A DNA stretch of 7,249 nucleotides from RBG-16-66-20 sp039931635 (GCA_039931635.1 JBDTRO010000282.1:1-7249), one strand, 5' to 3'. Counted from the first letter of the stretch, positions 1 through 6,373 are shown. The notes: generated by a model from the sequence alone, not told the origin. Numbers and translations: made by a program.

Positions 1-595
1 GCTCCAGGGTGCGCGCCAGCTTGTGGTCCAGCGTCGTGATCGAGAGGAAAGCCTTGACCAGGTTCTTCTTCGCCATCGGCGCGAGCAGGTCGATGTCGCG
101 TTCGATCAGCGCCGATTTGGTGACGATCGTCAGCGGATGGTCGCAGGCCGCCAGTACTTCGATCAGGCCGCGCATGACCTTGTAGCGCCGCTCGATCGGC
201 TGGTAGCAGTCGGTGTTGGTGCCGAAGGCGATCGGTTTCGCGCGGTAGACCTTGCGGGAGATTTCTTCCTTCAGCAATTCCACCGCGTTGGTCTTGGCGA
301 AGAGCCTGGTCTCGAAGTCCAGCCCCGGCGACAGCTCCAGGTAGGCGTGGCTCGGCCTGGCATAGCAGTAGATGCAGCCGTGTTCGCATCCCCGGTACGG
401 ATTGATGGACTGCTCGAACGGAATGTCGGGCGAATCGTTGCGCGCGATGATCGAGCGCGCGCGCTCTTCCGTCACCGTGGTCCGGAATGTTTCTCCCGTC
501 TTTTCTTCTTCCCCCCAGCCGTCGTCGAAGGGCGAGCGCGCGTCGGTCTCGAACCGGCCCTGGATCTGTGAAAGTGCCCCTCGCAGCTTCGTCAT
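1..595 (-). CDS. PA0069-family radical SAM protein (partial, N-terminal half)
   Basis: This is a radical SAM enzyme of the PA0069/SplB-like group, whose substrate is not established. The visible part is 198 codons from ATG (bases 593-595 read on the minus strand) to the left edge, so the C-terminal part is missing. The cluster CxxxCxxC sits at C70, C74 and C77 in the context NPYRGCEHGCIYCYARPSH, which would bind the 4Fe-4S cluster and S-adenosylmethionine. Further family-like stretches follow: SPGLDFETRLFAKTNA, IAFGTNTDCYQPIER and LTIVTKSALIERDIDLL. The first 45 residues (RGALSQIQGRFETD and an acidic stretch EEEK) match the usual N-terminal extension of the family. It is transcribed divergently from the operon that starts at 634, with only 38 bases between the two start codons. 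The start is slightly uncertain: the strong Shine-Dalgarno at 614-621 lies 18 nt from the ATG, and an in-frame ATT at 605-607 would be better spaced. Family assignment is firm; function is unknown. Confidence 0.88.
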   Translation of the reverse strand, partial: MTKLRGALSQIQGRFETDARSPFDDGWGEEEKTGETFRTTVTEERARSIIARNDSPDIPFEQSINPYRGCEHGCIYCYARPSHAYLELSPGLDFETRLFAKTNAVELLKEEISRKVYRAKPIAFGTNTDCYQPIERRYKVMRGLIEVLAACDHPLTIVTKSALIERDIDLLAPMAKKNLVKAFLSITTLDHKLARTLE

Positions 596-613
596 TCGCT
601 CTAGAATTGCTGT

Positions 614-621
614 CCCCTCCT
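614..621 (-). promoter_or_regulatory. Strong Shine-Dalgarno for the minus-strand radical SAM gene
   Basis: Read on the minus strand the bases are AGGAGGGG, a near-perfect Shine-Dalgarno. It lies 18 nt from the ATG at 595, too far for ordinary use, but 6 nt from an in-frame ATT codon at 605-607. Either initiation occurs at a rare ATT, or the spacing is unusual, or the match is fortuitous. It occupies almost the whole divergent gap, so it also lies in the leader of the plus-strand gene at 634. Confidence 0.45.
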
Positions 622-633
622 GATACTGTATAG

Positions 634-1821
634 ATGAACAGTACCACTAGCAATACCCGCCGCAATGTCGGCCTGCTCGCCGCCTGCCAGGCGATGCTGA
701 TGACCAATAACGCCACTCTGATCGCGGTCAACGGACTGGCCGGGTTGGCACTGGCGTCGAACCCTTCGCTCGCAACGCTGCCGGTGACCTGCTGGGTGGT
801 GGGCGGGGCGCTGGCAACCATGTCGGCCTCGCAGTACATGAAAAAGGTGGGCCGGCAGGCGGGACTTATCCGCGGGGCAGCCATCGGAATTGTCGGCGCG
901 CTGATCTGCGCCGCGGCCGTGTGGCAGACCAGTTTCTGGCTGCTGTGCTTCGGCGCGCTCGTATTCGGCGGCTTCAATGCATTCGGCCAGTACTACCGCT
1001 TCGTGGCGTCCGAGGTCTCGCCGCCGGATTTCCGCGCGACTGCGGTGTCGCTTGTGCTCGCGGGCGGGTTGGTGGGCGGAATCCTGGGGCCGAGCACCAG
1101 CCGCATCACGGTGGATCTCATCGGCCCGCGCTTCACCGGCGCCTATCTTGCCTTGATCATATTCGTGCTTATCACGATTGCGATGCTGACCCGCATCCGC
1201 ATTCCGGACCTGAGCGCGGCCGAGCAGGCGGCGGCTGGCCGGCCGTTGTCGGAGATCGCGCGGCAGCCGAAATTCATCGTCGCCGTGATGGCCGGCGCCC
1301 TGAGCTATGGCGTGATGAACTTCCTCATGACTTCGACGCCGATCGCGATGGGAGTCTGCGGGCATCCTTACGCCGATGCCGCCCTCGTGATTTCCTCGCA
1401 TGTCATCGCCATGTTCGCGCCGTCCTTCGTCACCGGCGGCCTGATCAGGCGTTTTGGCACGATTCCCGTGATGCTCGCCGGGGCGGCGCTGAACATCGTG
1501 TGCATCGCCGTCGCGCTGGCAGGCGTGACGGTGGCGAATTTCTGGTGGGCGCTGGTGCTGCTCGGCGTGGGCTGGAACTTCCTCTACATCGGCGCCACCG
1601 CGCTGCTGACCGAGACCTACCGGCCCGAGGAGCGCGCCAAGGCGCAGGGCGCCAATGAGTTTTCCATTTTTGCGATGATGGCGGTCTCCTCGTTCAGTTC
1701 CGGGATGATCGTCACCAACGCCGGCTGGGAAAAGGTGAATTACGCCGCGCTGCCGCTGATCGCGGTGGTAATCATGGCGCTCGTATTCCTGTTCGTCCGC
1801 AGGGAAGGGGCCAGGGCGTGA
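634..1821 (+). CDS. MFS transporter (first gene of operon)
   Basis: This is an inner-membrane major facilitator superfamily permease of 395 aa, the normal size for a 12-helix MFS protein. Hydrophobic segments run from about residue 12 to 388, with a polar central loop near 188-210 (PDLSAAEQAAAGRPLSEIARQ) separating the two six-helix halves. Landmarks include TRRNVGLLAACQAMLMTNN at the start of helix 1, YMKKVGRQ after helix 2 in the place of MFS motif A, and FGQYYRF at 117-123 in helix 4. The motif A basic loop lacks the usual DRxGRR pattern, which is common in this branch. The substrate cannot be read from the sequence. Since the next gene overlaps it by 4 bases and encodes a PLP enzyme for hydroxy/D-amino acids, uptake of such a compound is a reasonable inference. 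No Shine-Dalgarno precedes the ATG on this strand, and a weak -10-like GATACT at 622-627 would fit a leaderless message. Confidence 0.9.
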   Translation: MNSTTSNTRRNVGLLAACQAMLMTNNATLIAVNGLAGLALASNPSLATLPVTCWVVGGALATMSASQYMKKVGRQAGLIRGAAIGIVGALICAAAVWQTSFWLLCFGALVFGGFNAFGQYYRFVASEVSPPDFRATAVSLVLAGGLVGGILGPSTSRITVDLIGPRFTGAYLALIIFVLITIAMLTRIRIPDLSAAEQAAAGRPLSEIARQPKFIVAVMAGALSYGVMNFLMTSTPIAMGVCGHPYADAALVISSHVIAMFAPSFVTGGLIRRFGTIPVMLAGAALNIVCIAVALAGVTVANFWWALVLLGVGWNFLYIGATALLTETYRPEERAKAQGANEFSIFAMMAVSSFSSGMIVTNAGWEKVNYAALPLIAVVIMALVFLFVRREGARA

Positions 1822-2933
1822 CGCTGCGGGCACCCGCCGAGGTGGGGATGCGGCTCGAGGATGTCGATACTCCGGCGCTGATTCTCGATCTGGATGCGTT
1901 CGAGACCAATCTGCGGCGGCTGATGGATGCCGTGCCGGGACGCGTGCGCGTGCGCGCGCATGCCAAGACCCACAAATGCCCGGAGATCGGCAAGCGCCAG
2001 ATCGCCGCCGGCGCGGTCGGATTGTGCTGCCAGAAGGTGTCCGAGGCCGAGGCGATGGTCGAGGGCGGCATCGACGACGTGCTGGTGTCCAACGAGGTGG
2101 TGGGCGCGCGCAAGCTGGAGCGGCTTGCGGCTCTCGCCAAACGCGCGAAGCTGGGCGTCTGCGTGGACAACGCGGACAACGTGCGCGACCTGGAAGCAGC
2201 AATGCAGAAGGCAGGCGCGCGAATCGATGTCTACCTGGAGCTCGAAGTCGGCATGCGGCGCTGCGGCGTGGCGGCGGGCGCGCCGGCACTGGCGCTTGCG
2301 AAGCGGATTCTCGCCTCTCCCAGCCTGCGGTTTGCCGGGATCCACGCTTATCACGGCCGCGCGCAGCACATCCGTTCGGTGGCAGAGCGCCGCGCCGTCA
2401 TCAATCATTCCGCCTTGCAGGTCAAGAATACGAAAACCCTGCTGCTGGAAGCCGGCATTGCCTGCCCCATCGTCACGGGCGCGGGCACTGGCACTTTCAT
2501 GCTCGAAGTAGAGATCGGCGTCTGGGACGAAATCCAGCCGGGGTCCTACGTCTTCATGGACTGGGACTACGCGCGCAATGAATGGGCGCCGCCGATGCCG
2601 CGCTTCGAGCATTCCCTGTTCGTGCTTGCGACCGTGATGAGCCGGCCGGGACCCGCGCTGGCAATTGTGGACGCGGGCCTGAAGGCATCGAGCATGGATT
2701 CGGGCATGCCTGGTGTCTGGGAACGGCCGGGGCTCTCGTTTTCGCGTGCCTCCGACGAACATGGCTGGGTGGATATCGCTGCCAGCGCCGCGGCGCCCGG
2801 ACTGGGCGATAAATTGCTGCTGGTGCCGGGCCACTGCGACCCGACTGTGAACCTCTACGACTGGTATGTTTGCGTGCGGGGCGGCGTGGTCGAAGCGCTG
2901 TGGCCTATCACGGCGCGTGGGGCTCTTTACTAG
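1818..2933 (+). CDS. DSD1-family PLP-dependent enzyme (D-threonine aldolase / D-hydroxyaminoacid lyase-like)
   Basis: This is a fold-type III pyridoxal-phosphate enzyme of 371 aa, the usual length for the D-threonine aldolase / D-serine dehydratase / 3-hydroxy-D-aspartate aldolase group. The N-terminal alanine-racemase-like barrel begins at VDTPALILDLDAFETN (16-31). The PLP Schiff-base lysine is K50 in RAHAKTHKCP. Strand motifs DVYLELEVGMRRCGV and FAGIHAYHGRAQ follow. The C-terminal beta domain holds the divalent-metal site H339-x-D341 in VPGHCDPTVNLYDWYV, as known for aldolases of this family, where the metal helps a retro-aldol or elimination reaction on a beta-hydroxy group. Whether it cleaves (to glycine or glyoxylate plus aldehyde or amino acid) or dehydrates its substrate cannot be decided. 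The start is GTG, overlapping the upstream permease stop as GTGA, with AAGGGG about 8 nt upstream. An in-frame ATG at 1848 (residue 11) is an alternative that keeps the whole fold. It should act in the cytoplasm, coupled to the permease. Confidence 0.92.
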   Translation: MTLRAPAEVGMRLEDVDTPALILDLDAFETNLRRLMDAVPGRVRVRAHAKTHKCPEIGKRQIAAGAVGLCCQKVSEAEAMVEGGIDDVLVSNEVVGARKLERLAALAKRAKLGVCVDNADNVRDLEAAMQKAGARIDVYLELEVGMRRCGVAAGAPALALAKRILASPSLRFAGIHAYHGRAQHIRSVAERRAVINHSALQVKNTKTLLLEAGIACPIVTGAGTGTFMLEVEIGVWDEIQPGSYVFMDWDYARNEWAPPMPRFEHSLFVLATVMSRPGPALAIVDAGLKASSMDSGMPGVWERPGLSFSRASDEHGWVDIAASAAAPGLGDKLLLVPGHCDPTVNLYDWYVCVRGGVVEALWPITARGALY

Positions 2934-2937
2934 CACT

Positions 2938-2943
2938 GGGGAG
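2938..2943 (+). promoter_or_regulatory. Ribosome binding site of the Rid-family gene
   Basis: GGGGAG ends 6 nt before ATG 2950. It decides the start: the same frame is open upstream from 2866, but that extension lies inside the preceding gene and resembles no Rid N-terminus. Confidence 0.7.
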
Positions 2944-2949
2944 AAAGGC

Positions 2950-3390
2950 ATGCGCAAGCAATATTTGAATCCGAAGGAATTGTTCCACTCGCCGTTCTTC
3001 ACCCATACCACCACGGTCTCCGGGCCGGCCAAGATCATCCACGTGTCGGGCCAGGTGAGCTACGACCGCGACGGATTCGTCATCGGCAAGGACGACATGC
3101 GCGCGCAGGCCGAGCAGGTATTCAAGTGCCTCACGCATAACCTCAAGGCGGCCGGCGCGACCTGGAGCGATGTGATCAAGCTGAACGGCTACATGGTCAG
3201 GATGAACGCCGACTCCGTGAACCTGTATCGCGAGGTCCGTTCCCGCTACCTCGACCCGAAACGCATGCCGGCGAGCACGCTGGTCGGCGTGAAACGCCTC
3301 GTGCACGACGACCTGCTGCTGGAAGTGGAGGTGATCGCGGCGGTGGAAGAGAAAGCGGCGCCCGCGAAAGCGAAAAAGAAGAAGGGTTGA
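2950..3390 (+). CDS. RidA/YjgF/UK114-family protein lacking the catalytic arginine
   Basis: This small cytoplasmic protein (146 aa) has the chorismate-mutase-like Rid fold. Classical RidA is a trimer that hydrolyses reactive enamines/imines such as 2-aminoacrylate made by PLP enzymes. Family landmarks are IIHVSGQVSYDRDG (29-42), the helix QAEQVFKCLTHNLKAAGATWSDVIKLNGYM, and MPASTLVGVKRLVHDDLLLEVEVIA (106-130). The conserved Glu of the VEIEAIA strand is E127. The position held by the substrate-binding Arg of RidA (PARS) is S109 (PAST), so this is a Rid subgroup member for which imine deaminase activity is doubtful. The C-terminus carries a lysine-rich tail (KAAPAKAKKKKG, 135-146) beyond the normal end of the fold. 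The gene follows the PLP enzyme by 16 nt, and its stop overlaps the next start (TTGA). A role next to a PLP lyase fits the family, but the reaction is not established. Confidence 0.9.
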   Translation: MRKQYLNPKELFHSPFFTHTTTVSGPAKIIHVSGQVSYDRDGFVIGKDDMRAQAEQVFKCLTHNLKAAGATWSDVIKLNGYMVRMNADSVNLYREVRSRYLDPKRMPASTLVGVKRLVHDDLLLEVEVIAAVEEKAAPAKAKKKKG

Positions 3391-4562
3391 ACTCCGCCGC
3401 GTTGCCGCGCTCCTCTTACGGCTGGGTGGTGGTGCTGTGCGCCTTCACCCTGATGTTCGTCGGTTTCGGCGCCGCCTACTCCTTTGCTTCGTTCTTCCGC
3501 GCTTTCCAGTCCGAGTTCGGCGCCTCGCGCGCGCACATCGCGCTGGTGTTTTCGCTGTGCGCTTTCCTCTACTTCCTGCTCGGCGCGCCCGGCGGCATGC
3601 TCGCCGACCGCTACGGCACGCGCAACGTCGCGCTGGCGGGCGTCGCGTTCATGGTGGCGGGCCTGGCGGCGGCGAGCTTCGCGCAGTCGGTCGAAGTCCT
3701 CTATGCCACGTACTCGATCGGGCTGGGGATCGGCATCGGCCTGACTTACGTGCCCTCGGTGGGCGCGGTGCAGCCCTGGTTCGAAAAGCGCCGCGTGCTC
3801 GCCTCGGGCATCGCGGTCTCCGGGATCGGCGCCGGCAATCTGCTGGCGCCGCCGCTCGCGGCCTGGTGGATAGAGACACTGGGCTGGCGCGGCGCGTATC
3901 TCGCGCTCGCGGCCTGCGCCCTGGTGCTCGGCGGGGCGGCCGCGGCCGCGATTCGCAACCGCCCGGCGGGGCAGGGCAGGGCGGCCGCGGGCGTGCCGCT
4001 GCGCGCAGCACTCGCGACGCGCAATTTCTGGGTGCTGTACGTGACGCTCGCGCTGTCCGGTTTCGGCTGCTTCGTGCCGTTGGTCCATATCGGACCTTAC
4101 GCCGTGGACTCGGGTCATCCCGAGTCGGTGGCGGTGATGCTGGTCAGCCTGATCGGCCTGGGCAGCCTGGTCGGGCGCTTCGCCATCGGCGGCATTGCCG
4201 ACCGTCTCGGCAGGATGAATTCGCTTGCCTTGATGTACCTGGGAATGGCGCTGATGCTGGTCCTGTGGTGGGCTTCAACGAGTGCCGGCGCGCTGTCGAT
4301 CGTGGCGATCGGTTTCGGCATTTTCTACGGCGGCTTCGTGGCGGCGTTCCCGACGGTGGTGATGGACCTTTTCGGCGCCCGCTCGGTCTCCGGCATCATC
4401 GGCTGCCTGTACACCGCGGCCGGCGTCGGCACATTGTTCGGGCCGCCGCTCGCGGGCGCGGCTTTCGACGCTTCTGGCAGCTACAGCGCGCCCATCCTCG
4501 GCGCGGCGGCGTTCGCGCTGATTGCCGCCGCCGGCGTGAGATTGTTGCGCGCACGCAATTAA
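3387..4562 (+). CDS. MFS transporter, monocarboxylate / oxalate-formate antiporter-like
   Basis: This is a second inner-membrane MFS permease (391 aa, 12 predicted helices). It is unrelated in detail to the one at 634 and resembles the monocarboxylate/OFA group. Motif A is intact after helix 2 (GGMLADRYGTRN, with D74, R75, G77 and R79), and a second copy lies in the C-terminal half (GGIADRLGRMN). The stretch YVPSVGAVQPWFEKRRVLASG (121-141), with WF-x-KRR-x-x-A-x-G, is typical of that group. A basic loop near 195-207 separates the halves. Likely substrates are small carboxylates, by family only. The start is TTG at 3387, overlapping the upstream stop as TTGA; the purine-rich lysine codons just before it act as the Shine-Dalgarno. 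Another TTG at 3402 is possible but has no ribosome site. The next gene follows after 5 nt. Confidence 0.9.
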   Translation: MNSAALPRSSYGWVVVLCAFTLMFVGFGAAYSFASFFRAFQSEFGASRAHIALVFSLCAFLYFLLGAPGGMLADRYGTRNVALAGVAFMVAGLAAASFAQSVEVLYATYSIGLGIGIGLTYVPSVGAVQPWFEKRRVLASGIAVSGIGAGNLLAPPLAAWWIETLGWRGAYLALAACALVLGGAAAAAIRNRPAGQGRAAAGVPLRAALATRNFWVLYVTLALSGFGCFVPLVHIGPYAVDSGHPESVAVMLVSLIGLGSLVGRFAIGGIADRLGRMNSLALMYLGMALMLVLWWASTSAGALSIVAIGFGIFYGGFVAAFPTVVMDLFGARSVSGIIGCLYTAAGVGTLFGPPLAGAAFDASGSYSAPILGAAAFALIAAAGVRLLRARN

Positions 4563-4567
4563 TTGAG

Positions 4568-5350
4568 GTGAGTTCCATAAGAAAAAGAAAACGGCCGGAT
4601 CTGGTGGTCAGCGAAGAGCGGGGGGTGCGCCACCTGCACGTCGGCGGCGAGGCGATCCAGAGCGCCATGCGCATGGACGACCCCTTCGCGCTCGAGCTCG
4701 ATTACACGCGCTGCATGATGGCTTTTCTGCTGTTCCATCCGCAGCCAAAGCGGGCGCTGATGATCGGCCTGGGCGGCGGATCGCTCGCCAAGTTCTTCCA
4801 CCGGCGCCTCCCCGGCCTGCGCACCCACGTGGTCGAATACGACGAACGCGTGATAGCGACGGCGCGCGCGCTGTTCCACGTGCCGGCCGACGACGCGCGG
4901 CTCACGGTCGAGCATGGCGACGGGGTCGGGGCGCTGGCGCCGGAATGCTGCGACCTGCTGGTGGTGGATGGCTACGAGGACGAGGCGACGCCCGCGGCCA
5001 TGGTGTCGCAGGCATTCTTCGACGCCTCCTGGTGGGCGCTGGAGGATCCCGGCGCGCTGGTGGTGAATTTCATGGACGATGATCCGGATTTCGACCGCAA
5101 CCTGCAGCGCATCGAGCGCGCGTTCGGCGGCGCGGTGATCGCGTTCCAGTCGCTGCGCGACCCGAACATCGTCGTCATCGGCTTGAAGGGCGCGCCACCC
5201 AGGATCGGTTGGCGCGAACTGCGGGCGCGCGCGGTGGCGCTCGAACGGACCTACGGCCTGCCGTTTCCCCGCTACGTGGAGCGGCTGCGCACGATGAACC
5301 GCTGGAGCACCGACGAGCTCCTGATCAACGTGCCGGCGGAGGGCGCATAA
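4568..5350 (+). CDS. Spermidine-synthase-like (SpeE-fold) protein, probable SAM-binding transferase
   Basis: This cytoplasmic Rossmann-fold protein of 260 aa has the layout of a spermidine synthase. A short N-terminal beta region (VRHLHVGGEAIQSAMRM) and helix (FALELDYTRCMMAFLLF) are followed by motif I, IGLGGGSLAKF (66-76). After that come VVEYDERV (E90 and D92, expected to bind the SAM ribose), a GDG at 117-119, and DLLVVDGYEDEA with D134 in the place of the catalytic Asp of aminopropyltransferases. The diagnostic GGGDG of true polyamine synthases is GGGS here, so the amine-site Asp is missing and polyamine synthesis should not be assumed; a methyltransferase or another SAM-linked role is possible. 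The GTG start lies 5 nt after the upstream stop with only a weak ribosome site. GAGGTG (4565-4570) would be better spaced for an ATA at 4577, and either choice changes only three residues. It is coupled to the next gene by a 1-nt gap. Confidence 0.83.
   Translation: MSSIRKRKRPDLVVSEERGVRHLHVGGEAIQSAMRMDDPFALELDYTRCMMAFLLFHPQPKRALMIGLGGGSLAKFFHRRLPGLRTHVVEYDERVIATARALFHVPADDARLTVEHGDGVGALAPECCDLLVVDGYEDEATPAAMVSQAFFDASWWALEDPGALVVNFMDDDPDFDRNLQRIERAFGGAVIAFQSLRDPNIVVIGLKGAPPRIGWRELRARAVALERTYGLPFPRYVERLRTMNRWSTDELLINVPAEGA
5338..5343 (+). promoter_or_regulatory. Ribosome binding site of the TauE/SafE-type gene
   Basis: GGAGGG inside the last codons of the upstream gene ends 8 nt before GTG 5352. 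It supports the GTG as start and indicates translation coupled to the preceding gene. Confidence 0.7.
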
Positions 5351-5351
5351 G

Positions 5352-6095
5352 GTGGCGATCGATCCGGTCGAACTCGCGGCCCTTGCCGCCGCCGCCTTCG
5401 CCGGCTCGGTGATCTTCGGCGTCACGGGTTTCGGCGCCGCGCTGGTGACCGTGCCGTTCGCGACGCACTTCGTCCCGCTGCCGTTCGCGCTGGCGCTCTT
5501 CGTGCTGATGGACCTTGCCAACGCCTTCCGGCTGGGTTTCGAGAATCCGAAGAACGCCGTCAGGACCGAATGGACCCGCATGGTGCCGGCCATCCTCATC
5601 GGCACCGTCGCCGGCGTCACGCTGCTGGTCAACCTGCCGCGTGCCGCTGCAACGCTGGCGCTGGGCATTTTCGTGCTGCTGTTCGCGGTTTACAGCCTGG
5701 CCAGCAGCGGGGAGACGCGGCGCATCGTATCGACGCGCTGGGCCTACCTCGCCGGATTCACGGGCGGCGTCACCAGCACGATTTTCGGCGCCGGCGGACC
5801 GCCGTACGCGATCTACCTCTCGCATCGCGGCCTCGCCAAGGAGCAGTACCGCGCCACGATGGGGTTTGCGACACTGACGAGCATCTCGCTGCGCACCATC
5901 GCCTTTTTTGCGACCGGCATCCTGCTCGATGCGAAAGTGTGGATCTATGCGATCGTTATCGTTCCCGCCGGGCTCGCGGGGCTTTGGGCGGCGGGCCACC
6001 TGTTCCGGCGCATTTCGCGCGACGCCCTGATGCGCGCGGTGGCGCTGATGCTGCTGGCGAGCGGTGCATCGCTGATTGTCAGGGCGCTGAACTAG
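5352..6095 (+). CDS. TauE/SafE-family permease (sulfite exporter-like, DUF81)
   Basis: This inner-membrane permease of 247 aa has seven or eight hydrophobic segments arranged as two related halves, as usual for TauE/SafE (old name DUF81). The first half carries GVTGFGAALVTVPF (23-36) and the second GFTGGVTSTIFGAGGPP (135-151), the two Gly-rich signatures of the family. Characterised members export sulfite, sulfoacetate or other organic anions during taurine and sulfonate metabolism, but most members have no known substrate, and nothing nearby (no sulfonate-degrading enzyme) points to sulfur here. Export of a carboxylate or anion end product of the operon is an inference. The start is GTG with a good Shine-Dalgarno at 5338-5343, 1 nt after the stop of the gene before. 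It is the last gene of the operon; the first strong terminator lies 250 nt downstream. Confidence 0.9.
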   Translation: MAIDPVELAALAAAAFAGSVIFGVTGFGAALVTVPFATHFVPLPFALALFVLMDLANAFRLGFENPKNAVRTEWTRMVPAILIGTVAGVTLLVNLPRAAATLALGIFVLLFAVYSLASSGETRRIVSTRWAYLAGFTGGVTSTIFGAGGPPYAIYLSHRGLAKEQYRATMGFATLTSISLRTIAFFATGILLDAKVWIYAIVIVPAGLAGLWAAGHLFRRISRDALMRAVALMLLASGASLIVRALN

Positions 6096-6240
6096 CTCCG
6101 CTGAAATATCCCACCCCGGTCTTCTCCGCGACACGGCCCGCGATGCGACATAAACTGCATTGGGCGGGCTCGGCCATACCTGCCAATATGAAGAAAGACC
6201 ATTGCGATAAGACGGCGCGCGGGCGGGGCCAGATTGATTT

Positions 6241-6373
6241 TCCTTCTATGAAGGATCTCTGGCATCGCCCCGTAAGGCATGCGGTATCCAGGGTGACAGC
6301 ATCACAACGGATATGAGAAAAAGGGTGGAGGCGCCCTGCTTCGGAGTAAAGGACCCGGCCGGGTCCTTTTTTT
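6241..6373 (+). ncRNA. Candidate structured RNA: chain of hairpins ending in a terminator
   Basis: Four stem-loops follow one another on the plus strand. TCCTTC/GAAGGA with a 3-nt loop is at 6241-6255. CTGG/CCAG continued by ATCGC/GCGGT across a small bulge is at 6259-6291. AGGGTG/CGCCCT with loop GAGG is at 6322-6337, and the terminator stem is at 6348-6369. I match no known riboswitch or sRNA family and find no convincing promoter directly upstream, so this could simply be the folded 3' untranslated end of the operon message. Pairing was judged by eye without energy calculation. Confidence 0.3.
6348..6373 (+). terminator. Strong Rho-independent terminator
   Basis: A perfect GC-rich palindrome, GGACCCGGCCGGGTCC (6351-6366), is flanked by AAA on the left and followed by seven T (6367-6373). 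The usable stem is AAAGGACCC with GGGTCCTTT around a GGCC loop. It should end plus-strand transcription, either of the six-gene operon or of a small RNA starting in the gap. With only three T on the opposite strand it is weak in the other direction, and no minus-strand gene needs it. Confidence 0.85.

Noticed and set aside
23..571. Plus-strand frame of 182 codons at the left edge
   Set aside because: The opposite strand encodes the CxxxCxxC radical SAM protein, and this frame has no family likeness.
601..2289. Long minus-strand open frame (562 codons) opposite the first permease and PLP enzyme
   Set aside because: It is a shadow of GC-rich codon use. The translation is rich in Arg, Ala, His and Pro with no domain likeness, and the plus strand carries clear families throughout.
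1818..2933. Beta-hydroxyaspartate cycle operon
   Set aside because: The PLP enzyme shares the family of the cycle's aldolase, but the aminotransferase, dehydratase and iminosuccinate reductase partners are absent from the window.
1740..3038. Minus-strand open frame of 432 codons opposite the PLP enzyme
   Set aside because: It is antisense to well-supported genes, has a composition typical of shadow frames, and has no recognisable motif.
3246..4118. Minus-strand frame of 290 codons opposite the Rid gene and second permease
   Set aside because: It is a charged low-complexity shadow antisense to two clear genes.
3437..5350. Plus-strand frame of 637 codons that would fuse an N-terminal region to the spermidine-synthase-like protein
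   Set aside because: The part before about 4568 is the out-of-frame reading of the second permease (Arg/Gly-rich, no domain). Fused MFS/spermidine synthase proteins exist, but here the permease is intact in its own frame with its own stop at 4560-4562, and I see no slippery site.
4559..5668. Minus-strand frame of 369 codons opposite the spermidine-synthase-like gene
   Set aside because: It is a shadow frame without motifs, and the plus strand carries the SAM-binding fold and the TauE/SafE signatures.
6092..6280. Minus-strand frame of 62 codons after the TauE/SafE gene
   Set aside because: It has no ribosome site and no family likeness, and it starts inside a region of predicted hairpins.
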